64,000 bases of DNA, taken from NCBI GenBank assembly GCA_934438055.1, contig CAKSAY010000006.1, positions 1 to 64,000 of the forward strand, in the 5' to 3' direction. Under the pieces are notes generated by a model. That model made no database searches, was not told where the DNA came from, and saw only the letters and a program-made list of their open reading frames with translations. Of this stretch, positions 52,691 through 62,561 are shown in pieces. A program made the position numbers and the translations under genes. How positions within the stretch are numbered: position 1 is the first letter of the stretch; the number at the start of each line of letters is the position of its first letter. Origin of the DNA: an uncultured Oscillospiraceae bacterium. Its GTDB lineage: Bacteria > Bacillota > Clostridia > Oscillospirales > Ruminococcaceae.

Positions 52691-53854
52691 TTAATCGGTT
52701 TGTTGTTCTTTATTTTGTGATGGGACAGTTTGTTCTTTACGTTTTTTGGCAAGTTTTCTTTCTTTATTGCTCACAAATTCTTCAGATAACTCAATAATAA
52801 TGGACATCAAAGGAGGACCGAAGAAGAGCCCTGCAAAACCGAAGAGTCCTCCAAATAGAGTTACGCCAAGAATTACATAAAGAGGGCGTATGCCAACTGC
52901 ATTTCCGATCACACGGGGATAGAGCAAATTGCCGTCAACCTGTTGTAGAATTAAAACAATGATAAGCGCTATAATGAATTGTTCAAAACTTCCTGACAAA
53001 AGCGTAAAGAGCGCAACGCAGGCAACACCGATGAATGGACCAAAATAGGGAATGAGCGCAAACAAGAAATACACCATTCCCAAAACAATGGCGTTGGGAA
53101 TTCGGAAGATGGCTAATGTAATTCCCACAATGCATCCAATGAGAAACGCGTCCAGCGCCTGTCCGTAAACAAAGCTATAAATTACCTTGCTGATACGTTG
53201 AATCAGTCGAATCGTCCGTTCTGTATAGTGTTCTTTGATGCTCAATTTACAGACGCGCACAAAAGCTTGTTTAATTTTTGCCCGTTCAAGAAGCAGATAA
53301 ATAGAAATAATGAAACCGATGAGAAGATGAAATAAAAATACGAACACACCGGTAATGCCGCTCGCATAACTTCCCAGGTCAACATATTGAGAGATGTTTT
53401 CAAATGTAAGAAAGTTTTTCAAAGCAGAGATTACCTGGTTAAGCCAATTTGCGTCTGAGAAATGCTGTTGTAACATGTTATATAAATTATTAACATATCC
53501 CGGAATTGATGAGATAAAGGCTACGATATTTTGATAGAGCATTGGAACGAACAAAGTCAGCAGCGCTCCAAGAATCAGAAGAAAGGCCAAAACTACCAGC
53601 AGAACGGAAAATGGCCGCGCCTTTTTTCGCAGCAGATTTTTGTTCGATTTCATCAACAGCGCTTCAACTTTTCTCGATGGAGGAAAGAGAAAAAATGCGA
53701 ACAATCCGCCAATGATAAAGGGGGTGAGCACCCCTAAAATAAAATTAAATCCACGAACTATGCCGCTGAAATCGTCAAATGTTTTATAGGTTGCAATTAC
53801 GGCAGCGCAAAACAAAAACCGCACAAACCAAATTTTAAATGTTGCTTTTTTCAA
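52691..53854 (-). CDS. AI-2E family (PerM/YdbI-type) membrane transporter
   Basis: 387 residues from a TTG at 53854 with GAGGTG 6 nt upstream; the longer open frame upstream crosses the promoter. Seven or eight membrane segments; the C-terminal half has the family pattern FALIPYFGPFIGVACVALF, QQVDGNLLYPRVIGNAVGIRPLYVILGVTLFGGLFGFAGLFFGPPL. Members include putative exporters of AI-2 and sodium/proton antiporters; the substrate here is not known. The basic tail of about 30 residues is cytoplasmic. Confidence 0.85.
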   Translation of the reverse strand: MKKATFKIWFVRFLFCAAVIATYKTFDDFSGIVRGFNFILGVLTPFIIGGLFAFFLFPPSRKVEALLMKSNKNLLRKKARPFSVLLVVLAFLLILGALLTLFVPMLYQNIVAFISSIPGYVNNLYNMLQQHFSDANWLNQVISALKNFLTFENISQYVDLGSYASGITGVFVFLFHLLIGFIISIYLLLERAKIKQAFVRVCKLSIKEHYTERTIRLIQRISKVIYSFVYGQALDAFLIGCIVGITLAIFRIPNAIVLGMVYFLFALIPYFGPFIGVACVALFTLLSGSFEQFIIALIIVLILQQVDGNLLYPRVIGNAVGIRPLYVILGVTLFGGLFGFAGLFFGPPLMSIIIELSEEFVSNKERKLAKKRKEQTVPSQNKEQQTD

Positions 53855-53879
53855 ATCTTTCACCTCTACTTCTTTATTT

Positions 53880-53908
53880 ATTATAAGAGTGCATTGTTTA
53901 TTTGTCAA
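53880..53908 (-). promoter_or_regulatory. Promoter of the AI-2E-type transporter
   Basis: Minus strand TTGACA, 17 bp, TATAAT, both hexamers perfect, about 30 bp before the start codon. Confidence 0.85.
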
Positions 53909-53935
53909 AGGGGAGGTAATGTCGAAAAAGAAGAG

Positions 53936-53965
53936 TTGTCTAATGATATTGCTATGTGATACAAT
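53936..53965 (+). promoter_or_regulatory. Promoter of the TtcA-like gene
   Basis: TTGTCT, 18 bp, TACAAT, divergent from the transporter promoter. Confidence 0.55.
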
Positions 53966-53991
53966 AAAATAAAACATAAGGAGGGTGTTTT

Positions 53992-54714
53992 ATGCAAAAG
54001 ATGCTTGGTTTAATGAGAAAGGCAATCACAGAATTTGATTTAATTGAAGACGGCGACCATATTGCGGTTGGAGTGTCCGGCGGAAAGGACAGTATGGTTT
54101 TGCTCAACGGGCTTCATTTGTTGCGGCGTTTTATTGGTATTGATTATGACATAACGGCAGTATCGATTGATTTACAATTCCAAGGAATTAAAACAGACTT
54201 TGAGACTTTGCAAACATTTTGCAAGGATTTAGCCATCCCTTTTGTGCTAAAAAACACTCAGATTGGAGAAGTTGTTTTTTCGCTTCGCAAGGAGGAACAT
54301 CCATGTAGTTTGTGCGCGAGGATGCGTAGAGGGGCTTTGCACGATTTGGCTAAGGAAAACGGTTGTAACAAGGTGGCTTTGGGGCATCATTTTGATGATG
54401 CAATAGAGACCTTCATGATGAATTTGTTCATCGAAGGAAGAATCGGCTGTTTTTCTCCAAGGAGCTATCTTTCAAGAAAGGATTTAACGGTGATTCGGCC
54501 TATGGCATTGGCGCCTGAAAAGGAGATTATTAGGGCTGCAAACCGGGCAGGACTGCCCATTGTTAAAAATCCTTGCCCTGTGGATGGCGCAACGGCAAGA
54601 CAGAAAATGAAAAATTTGCTTAACACACTGGAAGAGTCAAATCAGGGCGTAAAACAGCGAATTTTTGGGGCTATGCGGCGTGCAGGAGTTGATGGCTGGC
54701 AGTTTCGGGTTTGA
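53992..54714 (+). CDS. TtcA-like tRNA sulfur-transfer ATPase
   Basis: 240 residues. PP-loop VSGGKDSMVLLN near residue 30, a CSLCARMRRG pair near 105, GHHFDDAIETFMMNLF, and a third Cys in NPCPVDG. The three Cys fit the iron-sulfur site of TtcA/TtuA-type enzymes that thiolate tRNA. Because it lacks other TtcA marks that I can verify, the exact base modified is open. AGGAGG precedes the ATG by about 8 nt. Confidence 0.8.
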   Translation: MQKMLGLMRKAITEFDLIEDGDHIAVGVSGGKDSMVLLNGLHLLRRFIGIDYDITAVSIDLQFQGIKTDFETLQTFCKDLAIPFVLKNTQIGEVVFSLRKEEHPCSLCARMRRGALHDLAKENGCNKVALGHHFDDAIETFMMNLFIEGRIGCFSPRSYLSRKDLTVIRPMALAPEKEIIRAANRAGLPIVKNPCPVDGATARQKMKNLLNTLEESNQGVKQRIFGAMRRAGVDGWQFRV

Positions 54715-54760
54715 TTTCAGAAAAGTTTACATTTTTCAGGCAACTCTCATAATATATTGC

Positions 54761-55130
54761 TTGACAATCTGTTTATATAATACTAAAATATTAATTAGTG
54801 CGTCATATTTATTTTATTGTTAAAAAGTTTTTATTATGGAAGCAGCGATTTTTATCGTTTTCTATTTTTTAATAAATAACGGTTGTAGATTTCCCAAATC
54901 TGCACAGATAATCGGGAAGATTATTTTATTTGAAAACAGATACCGGATGTCTCATTCTGTTTTCTTTAAACATCTTGAAAGGGCTTTTCTCTGGCTATAT
55001 GCGATGGGAATCTCCATTTTGTGTGTCAGCCCATCAGTAACGCAGCAGCAGTTCTTCGTTTTAGGGGATTTTTCTGATTTGAGAATGAAAAACATTTGGG
55101 GACGGATGATATAGCCGTCTGCTTTTTTTC
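54761..55130 (+). ncRNA. Possible independent small RNA between promoter and terminator
   Basis: TTGACA, 17 bp, TAAAAT at 54761-54789 and a terminator GACGG / CCGTC with a T run at 55101-55130 bracket about 335 nt with no convincing ORF. It lies between the TtcA-like gene and RNase Y. The family is not recognised; a 6S-like RNA was considered but not established. After it, 55141-55260 contains palindromes (GGCGCT-ATG-AGCGCC; TTTCAG / CTGAAA). Confidence 0.4.
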
Positions 55131-55333
55131 GATTCAAACATGGCGTACCTTAGCTCACGCAATTATCGTATACATATTCAATAGGGCGCTATGAGCGCCA
55201 CATTCAATGTTTCAGTAATCAATTGCGTCATTGCTGAAATAGGGAAACGAATTCCGTCTCTTTATGAGTGGGAGGCATTTTATTTTTTAGTCTAGCGATA
55301 GATGTTTACAAAAGAAAGGAGAAACGATTTAGT

Positions 55334-56899
55334 ATGGATATCACAATGGCGGTTTTGCTAATTGTGATTTCTTTTGTTGCGTCAGGCGCTTTGTTCGGAT
55401 TTATCGCATTTAAAATTGGAATTAAATATCGCAAACAGGTTGCGGAAACTGAAATTGGAACAGCGGAGGAACAAGCGAAGAGGATTTTGGAAGATGCAGA
55501 TAAGGAAGCTGATACCAAAAGAAAAGAAGCGCTGATTGAGGCCAAAGATGAAATTCACAAATTGCGGGAAAACGCTGAGTTAGAAATCAAAGAGCGTCGC
55601 AGTGAAATTTCGAGGCAGGAAAAGCGTTTGCAGCAAAAAGAGGAATCACTGGATAGAAAAACGGATCAACTTGAGAAAAAAGATGAAAAGGTGGAAAAAA
55701 GACTCAAAGGGCTTGTTGCGAAAGAAGAGGAGATTGAGGAGATCAAAAATCAACAGAGAAAACGCTTAGAAGAGCTCTCTCACATGACCTCTGCACAAGC
55801 AACCGAACAGCTTCTCAATGATTTAGACAATGAACTTGCTTATGAAAAAGCGAAGCGAATTACAAATCATGAACAGCAGATTAAAGACGAAGCTGATGAG
55901 AGAGCCCGTCATTTTATTGGACTTGCCATTGCCCGTTGCGCTGCGGATCATGTGGCGGAATCGACTGTGGCGGTTGTTCCCTTGCCGAGCGATGAAATGA
56001 AAGGACGAATTATTGGAAGAGAGGGTAGGAATATTCGGGTTCTTGAGACCCTTACGGGCGTAGATTTAATTATTGACGACACACCTGAGGCAATTACGCT
56101 CTCTTGCTTTGATCCGGTTCGGAGAGAAATTGCACGTCTCTCTTTGGAAAGACTTATTGTGGACGGGAGAATCCATCCGGCGAGAATTGAGGAAATTGTA
56201 CAGCGCGCGCAAAAAGAAGTGGATCAGACTATTAAGACAGCCGGAGAGCAAGCTGTTTTAGACACCAACGTGCATGGTGTGCATCCTGAATTAGTCAAAT
56301 TGCTTGGCAGATTGAAATATCGAACCAGTTATGGACAAAACGTGCTCAATCATAGCATGGAGGTGTCGTATTTGGCAGGTATGCTTGCCGGTGAATTGGG
56401 GTTGGACTCTAATTTGGCGCGCCGCGCAGGCCTGCTGCATGATATCGGCAAGGCGCTCAATCATGAAATTGATGGTTCTCATGTGAAAATTGGCGTTGAT
56501 GTTTGCAAAAAGTGCAAAGAAAATCAACAGGTGATTCATGCCATTGCCGCCCATCATGGTGATGTGGAACCTACCAATGCAATCGCTTGCATTGTTCAGG
56601 CAGCCGACGCAATTTCCGCGGCAAGACCGGGCGCTAGAAGGGAAAACCTTGAGAATTATATTAAACGTCTTGAAAAACTTGAGGAAATATGTAATTCATT
56701 TGAGGGAGTGGAGCGTTCCTTTGCCATTCAGGCCGGCCGTGAGGTTCGCATTATGGTGAGTCCTGAAGTGATTAAAGACGAAAAAATGCCTTTAATTGCA
56801 AGAAAGATTGTTAAGCGCATTGAGCAGGAGTTAGATTATCCCGGCCAGGTTAAGGTGAACATGATTCGGGAAAGCCGCGCGATTGATTTTGCAAGATGA
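55334..56899 (+). CDS. rny: Ribonuclease Y
   Basis: Membrane-anchored endoribonuclease that starts mRNA decay in Firmicutes. 521 residues from ATG 55334. One N-terminal membrane helix (about 5-27), a long coiled coil (about 35-190), a KH domain (PLPSDEMKGRIIGREGRNIRVLETLTGVDLIIDD) and an HD domain with AGLLHDIGKALNHEIDGSHVKIG. AAAGGAG is about 12 nt before the start. Confidence 0.96.
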   Translation: MDITMAVLLIVISFVASGALFGFIAFKIGIKYRKQVAETEIGTAEEQAKRILEDADKEADTKRKEALIEAKDEIHKLRENAELEIKERRSEISRQEKRLQQKEESLDRKTDQLEKKDEKVEKRLKGLVAKEEEIEEIKNQQRKRLEELSHMTSAQATEQLLNDLDNELAYEKAKRITNHEQQIKDEADERARHFIGLAIARCAADHVAESTVAVVPLPSDEMKGRIIGREGRNIRVLETLTGVDLIIDDTPEAITLSCFDPVRREIARLSLERLIVDGRIHPARIEEIVQRAQKEVDQTIKTAGEQAVLDTNVHGVHPELVKLLGRLKYRTSYGQNVLNHSMEVSYLAGMLAGELGLDSNLARRAGLLHDIGKALNHEIDGSHVKIGVDVCKKCKENQQVIHAIAAHHGDVEPTNAIACIVQAADAISAARPGARRENLENYIKRLEKLEEICNSFEGVERSFAIQAGREVRIMVSPEVIKDEKMPLIARKIVKRIEQELDYPGQVKVNMIRESRAIDFAR

Positions 56900-57113
56900 T
56901 TCTGCTGTTTTCATGGAATTATTTGTAGACTTTTTAGAGTATTGGGGGAGCCTTTTTAACAAACACTGCATAAGACTTTTGGATTTTCAACTTTTTTGTT
57001 TTCTATTGTTCAAAGATTTGTCTCTTTAGACTTTGCCTGCTGATTGATAGTGCGGGCAAGCAGAAAAGGATGATTTTATCATAGAGTAAATTGGCTCCAT
57101 ATCTTTTGCAGAA

Positions 57114-57152
57114 AATTCCGTAATGCACATAGCTTACGGGATTTTTATTTTT
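57114..57152 (+). terminator. Terminator after rny
   Basis: AATTCCGTAA / TTACGGGATT (one G-U) with a 10-nt loop, then TTTATTTTT. Similar in sequence to the mreB terminator. The rest of 56900-57369 shows no gene. Confidence 0.78.
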
Positions 57153-57369
57153 GTCTAAACAGGGGTGTTCTTTAATAATTATCAAGAATTATCAAGGCGG
57201 ATGTGCAGTAATGTTATGCTTTTAATACGATATAAGTTTTTTCTGTTTTTTAAAAACTACCGCAGGCATTATGCACGTTTGCTGCTAACGGCTGCTGTTG
57301 AGAGATGGGGAAATGGGAGAACTTTTCAGAGGAACAGGTTGTTTAATGAAACGGTGAATGGAGGAAGAG

Positions 57370-58230
57370 ATGGAGACACTTTCAAGCCCTACGATGATTC
57401 GAGAACTGCTGTCTCGTCATGGCTTTGGTTTAAAAAAGTCGATGGGTCAGAATTTTTTAATTAATCCAACAGTTTGCCCCAAGATGGCGCAGCTTTGCGG
57501 TGCGGGGGAGGGCGTTGGTGTTTTAGAGGTGGGACCGGGAATTGGCGTGTTGACAGCGGAGCTTGCTAAAAGGGCGCAGAAGGTGGTTTCGGTTGAATTA
57601 GACCAGAGGCTGTTTCCTGTTTTGGGGGAAACACTTGGCGAGTTTTCAAACGTCTATTTGGCAAAGGGCGACATTCTCAAGCTTGACATAGCTGCATTGA
57701 TAGAACAACAGTTTGGAGAAATGCCGGTTGTTTTTTGCGCCAATTTGCCTTATTATATTACCTCTCCGGTGATTATGAGACTTTTAGAAGAACGCTACCC
57801 TTTTGCATCCATCACGGTTATGGTGCAAAAGGAGGCGGCGCAGCGGCTTTGTGCGCAGCCGGGAACGCGTGAAGCGGGCGCTGTGAGCCTTGCCGTTGCC
57901 TATTATGCAGAGGCTAAGAAATTGTTTGACGTTGGGAGAAATAGTTTCTACCCTGCGCCGCGTGTTGATAGTCGCGTGATTCAACTCAAGCCGCGAGAAG
58001 ATCTTCTTTTGTGTAAACAAGATGAAAAGGCGCTGTTTGCTATCATTAGAGCTGCTTTTTCTCAGAGAAGAAAGGTGTTGGCCAATCCGGTTGCCCATGC
58101 TTTGGGGATTGAGAGAGAACGGGTGTGGAGTGCGCAGGATAGGGTGGGTGTTTCCCGTCAGGCGCGTGCGGAGGAGCTGACATTGGAGGAATTTATTTTT
58201 CTTGCGCGGGCGCTTTCTTGTTTTCGTTAG
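57370..58230 (+). CDS. rsmA: 16S rRNA dimethyladenosine transferase RsmA/KsgA
   Basis: 286 residues from ATG 57370 with GGAGG 5 nt upstream. Dimethylates A1518 and A1519 of 16S rRNA. SAM site VLEVGPGIGVLTAELA near 55-70, LDQRL acidic residue, and the catalytic FCANLPYYITSPVI near 125. FYPAPRVDSRVI marks the C-terminal domain. Loss of this gene gives kasugamycin resistance in other bacteria. Confidence 0.95.
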   Translation: METLSSPTMIRELLSRHGFGLKKSMGQNFLINPTVCPKMAQLCGAGEGVGVLEVGPGIGVLTAELAKRAQKVVSVELDQRLFPVLGETLGEFSNVYLAKGDILKLDIAALIEQQFGEMPVVFCANLPYYITSPVIMRLLEERYPFASITVMVQKEAAQRLCAQPGTREAGAVSLAVAYYAEAKKLFDVGRNSFYPAPRVDSRVIQLKPREDLLLCKQDEKALFAIIRAAFSQRRKVLANPVAHALGIERERVWSAQDRVGVSRQARAEELTLEEFIFLARALSCFR

Positions 58231-58613
58231 ATGGTTTTTTTGCTGATTGTTTTAGATAGCCGCAGAGCAGTGCATCTTTTAAGAAAATAGCGCCTGCATT
58301 TGTCGCATTGGCATTGGTTGAGAGTTGGAAGGTGCGCGTGTTGTTGGGCCTTCTTATGTTTTCGTCAAGTTGCCTTTGGCTAACGCAATTTGACAGTGCA
58401 GCACAATGAGCACCGCAGACTGTGGGCCGTTGAAGCAGTGTTTATAGGGACTTTGTATAGATTAAATAAAGCATAGCCTGTTTTTGTCTTACAAAAAATT
58501 GTATTGCACAGCTTTGGTGCAAGCGGTTTGTTTTGCAGAAAGAGGACAAAGCGTTATTGTAAAACATATGCCGGGCATTTGTTGTTTTCAAGAGGAAGCC
58601 TTTGCATAGAAAA

Positions 58614-58646
58614 AACAGCGCGGCCGTTTGTCGCGCTGTTTTTTTG
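58614..58646. terminator. Bidirectional terminator between rsmA and aroK
   Basis: AACAGCGCG / CGCGCTGTT, 9-bp stem, with T runs on both strands. The 380 bp between the rsmA stop and this hairpin contain no gene that I can support. Confidence 0.85.
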
Positions 58647-58699
58647 TTTTGCTTTTTTCTCTTTAGCGAAAAGCGCTTTGCGTGGGAGTGAGGGCACAC

Positions 58700-59206
58700 T
58701 TATAAAAAGGGAGACAAAAGCATTTTTATCTCCTGCGCACAGAGCTCTACCGATTGATTGGCGTTGATGATTAAATTTGCTGCTTGTTCATAAATCGGCT
58801 GCCGTTGCGCAAAGAGTTGTTTTAGAGTTTCTTTGGAAGACCGGTTTGCAATTGGACGCGTTTGCTCTCTGTAGATTCTCTCATAGCAGATGGAAAAAGG
58901 CACCTCTAAAAAGACAATAAGGCCATTTTTTTTGGCCAAAACGACGTTTTCTGGGTTGAGAAAGGTTCCGCCTCCTGTAGCAATGACTTTGTTTTGCAAA
59001 ACACTCCACTGTTGCATTAAGGAATGCTCGAGTTCTCGAAATCCCTGCTCTGTGTTTTCCGAAAAGATTTCTACGATTTCCTTTCCGGTTTGCCTTACAA
59101 TTTCCTTGTCTGTGTCTAAAAAGGCGAAGCCCATTTTTTTTGAAAGCCTTTGCCCGATTGTGCTTTTGCCGCAGCCCATAAAGCCGCACAAATAGACTGC
59201 TTTCAT
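58700..59206 (-). CDS. aroK: Shikimate kinase
   Basis: 168 residues. Phosphorylates shikimate on the way to chorismate. P-loop GFMGCGKSTIGQRLS (8-22), shikimate-binding Asp in FLDTDKEI, GGGTFL near 79 and the lid with RPIANRS near 118. Its ATG overlaps the aroE stop, so the two are coupled. Confidence 0.95.
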   Translation of the reverse strand: MKAVYLCGFMGCGKSTIGQRLSKKMGFAFLDTDKEIVRQTGKEIVEIFSENTEQGFRELEHSLMQQWSVLQNKVIATGGGTFLNPENVVLAKKNGLIVFLEVPFSICYERIYREQTRPIANRSSKETLKQLFAQRQPIYEQAANLIINANQSVELCAQEIKMLLSPFL

Positions 59207-60069
59207 TCTTTTCCTCCGTTCTTATCAAATGTTTGCACATAATCTTGCATTTGCTCGACAATTTGGTTGATATCTTTGGTTGAGAAAGAGCAGCTATTCC
59301 AAATTTCATGGGCGGCGGCGGCCTGCCACACCAGCATAGACATTCCGCCCGCCGTTTTAACGCCGAACGTTTTTGCTTGCTGCATCAACCGGGTTTGACC
59401 CGGATTATAAATGGTGTCAAACAGGTAAGAGACTCTTTGCAACGTTTGACTGTCAATAGGAATCTCTTGGGAATTTGGAAACATTCCAACCGGTGTTGCA
59501 TTCAAAACAAGATCAAAGCTTTCGTTGGGAATGCTGTCAATCGAAACGATTCTGACCTTGGCGTTATTATCCAGTGCCAAGATGTTTTCCTGCATGCTGT
59601 GCGCCTTTTCATAAGAAGAATCGCGCACGGCAATGGTGAGCGCCCCGCCTGCACGCACTGTTTCTATTGCCATCATTCTCCCAACGCCACCGCATCCTAA
59701 AAGAAGAACCTTTGCATGCAAGGAGGCGCCCAACTCTTCTAATGCGCGCAAAAAGCCGTCTACATCTGTGTTATAGCCAATGCGCTTTTGGCCTTTGCCA
59801 CACAGAACCGTGTTCACTGCGCCATATCGTTTTGCGGATATATCGAGTTTATCGAGCATAGATAGAATAGGGATTTTATAGGGGATTGTGACATTGAATC
59901 CGTCATAGGAGAACAGCCTTTCGCTTTCTTCTAAAAAGCGCTCTCGTGGAATTTCAATTGCTTTATAAGAGGAAGTTTTATCTCCTAAAAGCGCAAAAAG
60001 ACAGCTGTGAATCTGCGGGGAAAGGGTGTGAGAGAGAGGAAAGCCAATAAGCGCATATGATTTGTTCAT
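59203..60069 (-). CDS. aroE: Shikimate dehydrogenase
   Basis: 288 residues from ATG 60069 with GGTGG 6 nt upstream. Reduces 3-dehydroshikimate with NADPH. Substrate-binding GFPLSHTLSPQIHS at the start, catalytic Lys in FNVTIPYK (about 67) and Asp in NTDVDGF (about 100), NADP loop LLGCGGVGRM, and GGMSMLVWQA near 250. Confidence 0.95.
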   Translation of the reverse strand: MNKSYALIGFPLSHTLSPQIHSCLFALLGDKTSSYKAIEIPRERFLEESERLFSYDGFNVTIPYKIPILSMLDKLDISAKRYGAVNTVLCGKGQKRIGYNTDVDGFLRALEELGASLHAKVLLLGCGGVGRMMAIETVRAGGALTIAVRDSSYEKAHSMQENILALDNNAKVRIVSIDSIPNESFDLVLNATPVGMFPNSQEIPIDSQTLQRVSYLFDTIYNPGQTRLMQQAKTFGVKTAGGMSMLVWQAAAAHEIWNSCSFSTKDINQIVEQMQDYVQTFDKNGGKE

Positions 60070-60179
60070 CAAATACCACCTTTATGTTGTAAAAAGCTTC
60101 GATAGCCGCAATCGGCGCTCTGAAATAAAAAGGGCGCGCGATTTAACTGTGTTCAGTGTAAAATTTTCAATGAGAAGTT

Positions 60180-61106
60180 TTATTGTAAGGCTGCCATGAG
60201 GTTTTCAAACGATGGTTTGTCCATCACATGATAAACCGCGGCTTCCGGCACAATTTTGCGTATCATATTTGCAGTTACCTTACCGGGACCCAGTTCAATG
60301 AACGTGGAGATTCCGTCTTTATGCATTTGCGTAATTTCTTCCACAAAATGAACAGGAGACATAGAATGCATACGGAGATATTCTGCAAAATCAACGTCAG
60401 AGGACAATTGTTTTGCCGTTGTGTTGGAATAAAACGGAACTTTAGGGTTATGAAAACGGATGTTTTGCAGCGCGTCAAACAATTCATTTGCGGCCGGTTC
60501 CATTAAAGAGGTGTGAAATGCCGCATTCACCGCAAGGGGCATGCAGCGACGTGCAATTCCCTTGAGCTTTTGCATCGCCGCTTCCACAGCGCTCTTTTGG
60601 CCTGCAATCACCGTCTGATCGGGTGTGTTATAATTCACGGGGCGAACAAAGCCGTTGGTGACCTGCTTGCATATTTCTTCAATGTTGCCCGCGGGCGCAC
60701 CAATGACTGCGCACATCATTCCATCTTGGCTTTGCGCCGCCTTTTGCATGGCTGCTGCACGCGTCTTAATGATTGAGAACACGTCGTTCAAATCAACAAC
60801 CTCACTGGCATAAAGAGCCGCGTATTCTCCGAGTGAATGCCCTGCGACTGCGTCAGGTGAGACGCCATTCTCTTTCAAAAGAGCAAAGGCCGCAATGGAA
60901 ACTGCCATGATTGCCGGCTGTGAAATCACTGTTTGTGAAAGCTCTTGTTTACTCATCAAAAAGCAGGCGTCTTGGAGAGAAAACCCAAGCGTTTGGCTTC
61001 CTTTTTCAAAAATATCTTTGCAGGCTGCGCTCATTTCATAAAGTTCTTTTCCCATTCCCGGCGTTTGGCAGCCCTGCCCTGAAAAAATAAATCCCAGTCT
61101 TTTCAT
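60180..61106 (-). CDS. fabD: Malonyl-CoA:ACP transacylase
   Basis: 308 residues. Loads malonyl groups onto acyl carrier protein. FSGQGCQTPGMG at the start, nucleophile Ser91 in GHSLGEYAALYA and catalytic His in AAFHTSLMEPA near 200. AAGGAGG lies 6 nt before the ATG. Transcribed away from fabH-fabK-fabG; fabD normally sits inside that operon, so it has been moved or inverted together with aroE-aroK. Confidence 0.95.
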   Translation of the reverse strand: MKRLGFIFSGQGCQTPGMGKELYEMSAACKDIFEKGSQTLGFSLQDACFLMSKQELSQTVISQPAIMAVSIAAFALLKENGVSPDAVAGHSLGEYAALYASEVVDLNDVFSIIKTRAAAMQKAAQSQDGMMCAVIGAPAGNIEEICKQVTNGFVRPVNYNTPDQTVIAGQKSAVEAAMQKLKGIARRCMPLAVNAAFHTSLMEPAANELFDALQNIRFHNPKVPFYSNTTAKQLSSDVDFAEYLRMHSMSPVHFVEEITQMHKDGISTFIELGPGKVTANMIRKIVPEAAVYHVMDKPSFENLMAALQ

Positions 61107-61190
61107 AAAAAACCTCCTTATTTTTACTCTTTAGTATATGAATAAAGTGTAAAACTGCTTTACGTTTTTTGTTTATTTTCTTAATTTTTG

Positions 61191-61219
61191 TTGACAAAGT
61201 TATCTATTACGAATATCAT
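61191..61219 (+). promoter_or_regulatory. fabH promoter and divergent control region
   Basis: TTGACA, 17 bp, TATCAT. The 223-bp gap between fabD and fabH also holds GTAAA-ACTGC-TTTAC (61150-61164) and TTTGGTA / TACCAAA (about 61231-61269), which are possible operators. No exact FapR sequence was found. Confidence 0.65.
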
Positions 61220-61329
61220 TAAAATAGTTTGGTAGGCAATTTAGTAGATGTTCTTTATTTTACCAAAAGTGTTTTAGAATTGCAAGAGCGCGATTGTTTT
61301 GCGTTTTTTAAGAAGCGGGAGGAAAGATT

Positions 61330-62325
61330 TTGATTGGAATTAAAATGATAGGCGCGGGAATGTATATCCCTGACACCATTGCATCAAATGAGGATTTTGT
61401 TCAATTAGTTGATACCTCGGATGAATGGATTATGCGCCGTACGGGTATTAAAACGCGTCACTTGTCCGATGGTGAGTTTACCTGGCAGATGGGTCTAAAA
61501 GCAGCAAAAGATGCGATTGCTGACGCCGGCATTGATCCATCAAAGATTGATATGGTGATTCACACCAGCGTGACAGCGGATTATTTTTACCCCTCTATGT
61601 CTAACATTATCATAGGAAAGCTGGGCATGAAAGAGGCCTTTGGCATTGATATTTCCTGCGCTTGCGCCGGGTTTGTTTATGGAATGGATATGGCGCAGAG
61701 ATATTTAGCTTCTGATGATGTGAAAACCGTTTTGATTGTCAGTTCTGAGAACATCACTAAAACTGTAGATTATACTGATCGCTCTACTTGTGTGCTTTTT
61801 GGGGACGGTGCCGGCGCTGTGATTGTGCAAAAGGGAGAACATCCTCTTTATTCTTTTCTTCGCGTTGAAGGAGACGGCGCTCCAAAAATTTTTGCCCACT
61901 CGCTTCCACCGGGCAATGCTTTTTGCAGTGAGGAGTCGCGCGCAAAGCATGCGCAGGAGTTTCCGCAAGGCAAGGCTCATTTTATGCACATGGACGGGCG
62001 GGAGGTTTATAAGTTTGCCACGCGTGTGATTCCCTATGCAATTGAGCAGATTTGCAAAAAGGCGCAGATTGAAAAAGACGAGCTTGCATTGATTGTTCCT
62101 CATCAGGCCAATATTCGTATTATTGAAACGGCGGCAAAAACGCTCGAAATTCCTTTGGAGCGGTTTTATACGAATATTCATGAGTATGGAAATATATCCA
62201 GCGCGTGTATTCCTGTTTGTCTTTGTGAATTGAAGAGACAAGGGAGACTCAAAGCGGGCGATAAGATTGCAATTGTTGGATTTGGTGCCGGTTTGATTTA
62301 TGGCGGTGCGGTTTTTACAGTGTAG
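61330..62325 (+). CDS. fabH: 3-oxoacyl-ACP synthase III (KAS III)
   Basis: Starts fatty-acid synthesis by condensing acetyl-CoA with malonyl-ACP. 331 residues from TTG 61330 (GGAGG 7 nt upstream; no earlier ATG). Catalytic Cys112 in ISCACAGFVYG, His in VPHQANIRI and Asn in YGNISSACIPV complete the triad. The next gene is 236 bp downstream, without a visible gene in the gap. Confidence 0.96.
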   Translation: MIGIKMIGAGMYIPDTIASNEDFVQLVDTSDEWIMRRTGIKTRHLSDGEFTWQMGLKAAKDAIADAGIDPSKIDMVIHTSVTADYFYPSMSNIIIGKLGMKEAFGIDISCACAGFVYGMDMAQRYLASDDVKTVLIVSSENITKTVDYTDRSTCVLFGDGAGAVIVQKGEHPLYSFLRVEGDGAPKIFAHSLPPGNAFCSEESRAKHAQEFPQGKAHFMHMDGREVYKFATRVIPYAIEQICKKAQIEKDELALIVPHQANIRIIETAAKTLEIPLERFYTNIHEYGNISSACIPVCLCELKRQGRLKAGDKIAIVGFGAGLIYGGAVFTV

Positions 62326-62561
62326 TTTTATTTGGCATTGTTTTAAGACGACGGGAACGCTGGCTGTTTGTTAAACTGCACTTGGGGTTGGTTCATTGCG
62401 ATTGGAGAACAAATAAATGCAGAAAATTTTGCATAGACTGCACATTTTTAGTATCTGTGGAGATGACTGCGGCGGAGTTTGCAATTTCATTGTGCAGCAG
62501 GCCTGTTTTGCGCTCATGAATGGATTTAGATAAGTTTGAATTGTTTTAGCAGAGGGGTTAC

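Noticed and set aside
54836..55114. 92-codon open frame before RNase Y
   Set aside because: No ribosome site before its ATG, and its C-terminus runs into the terminator stem.
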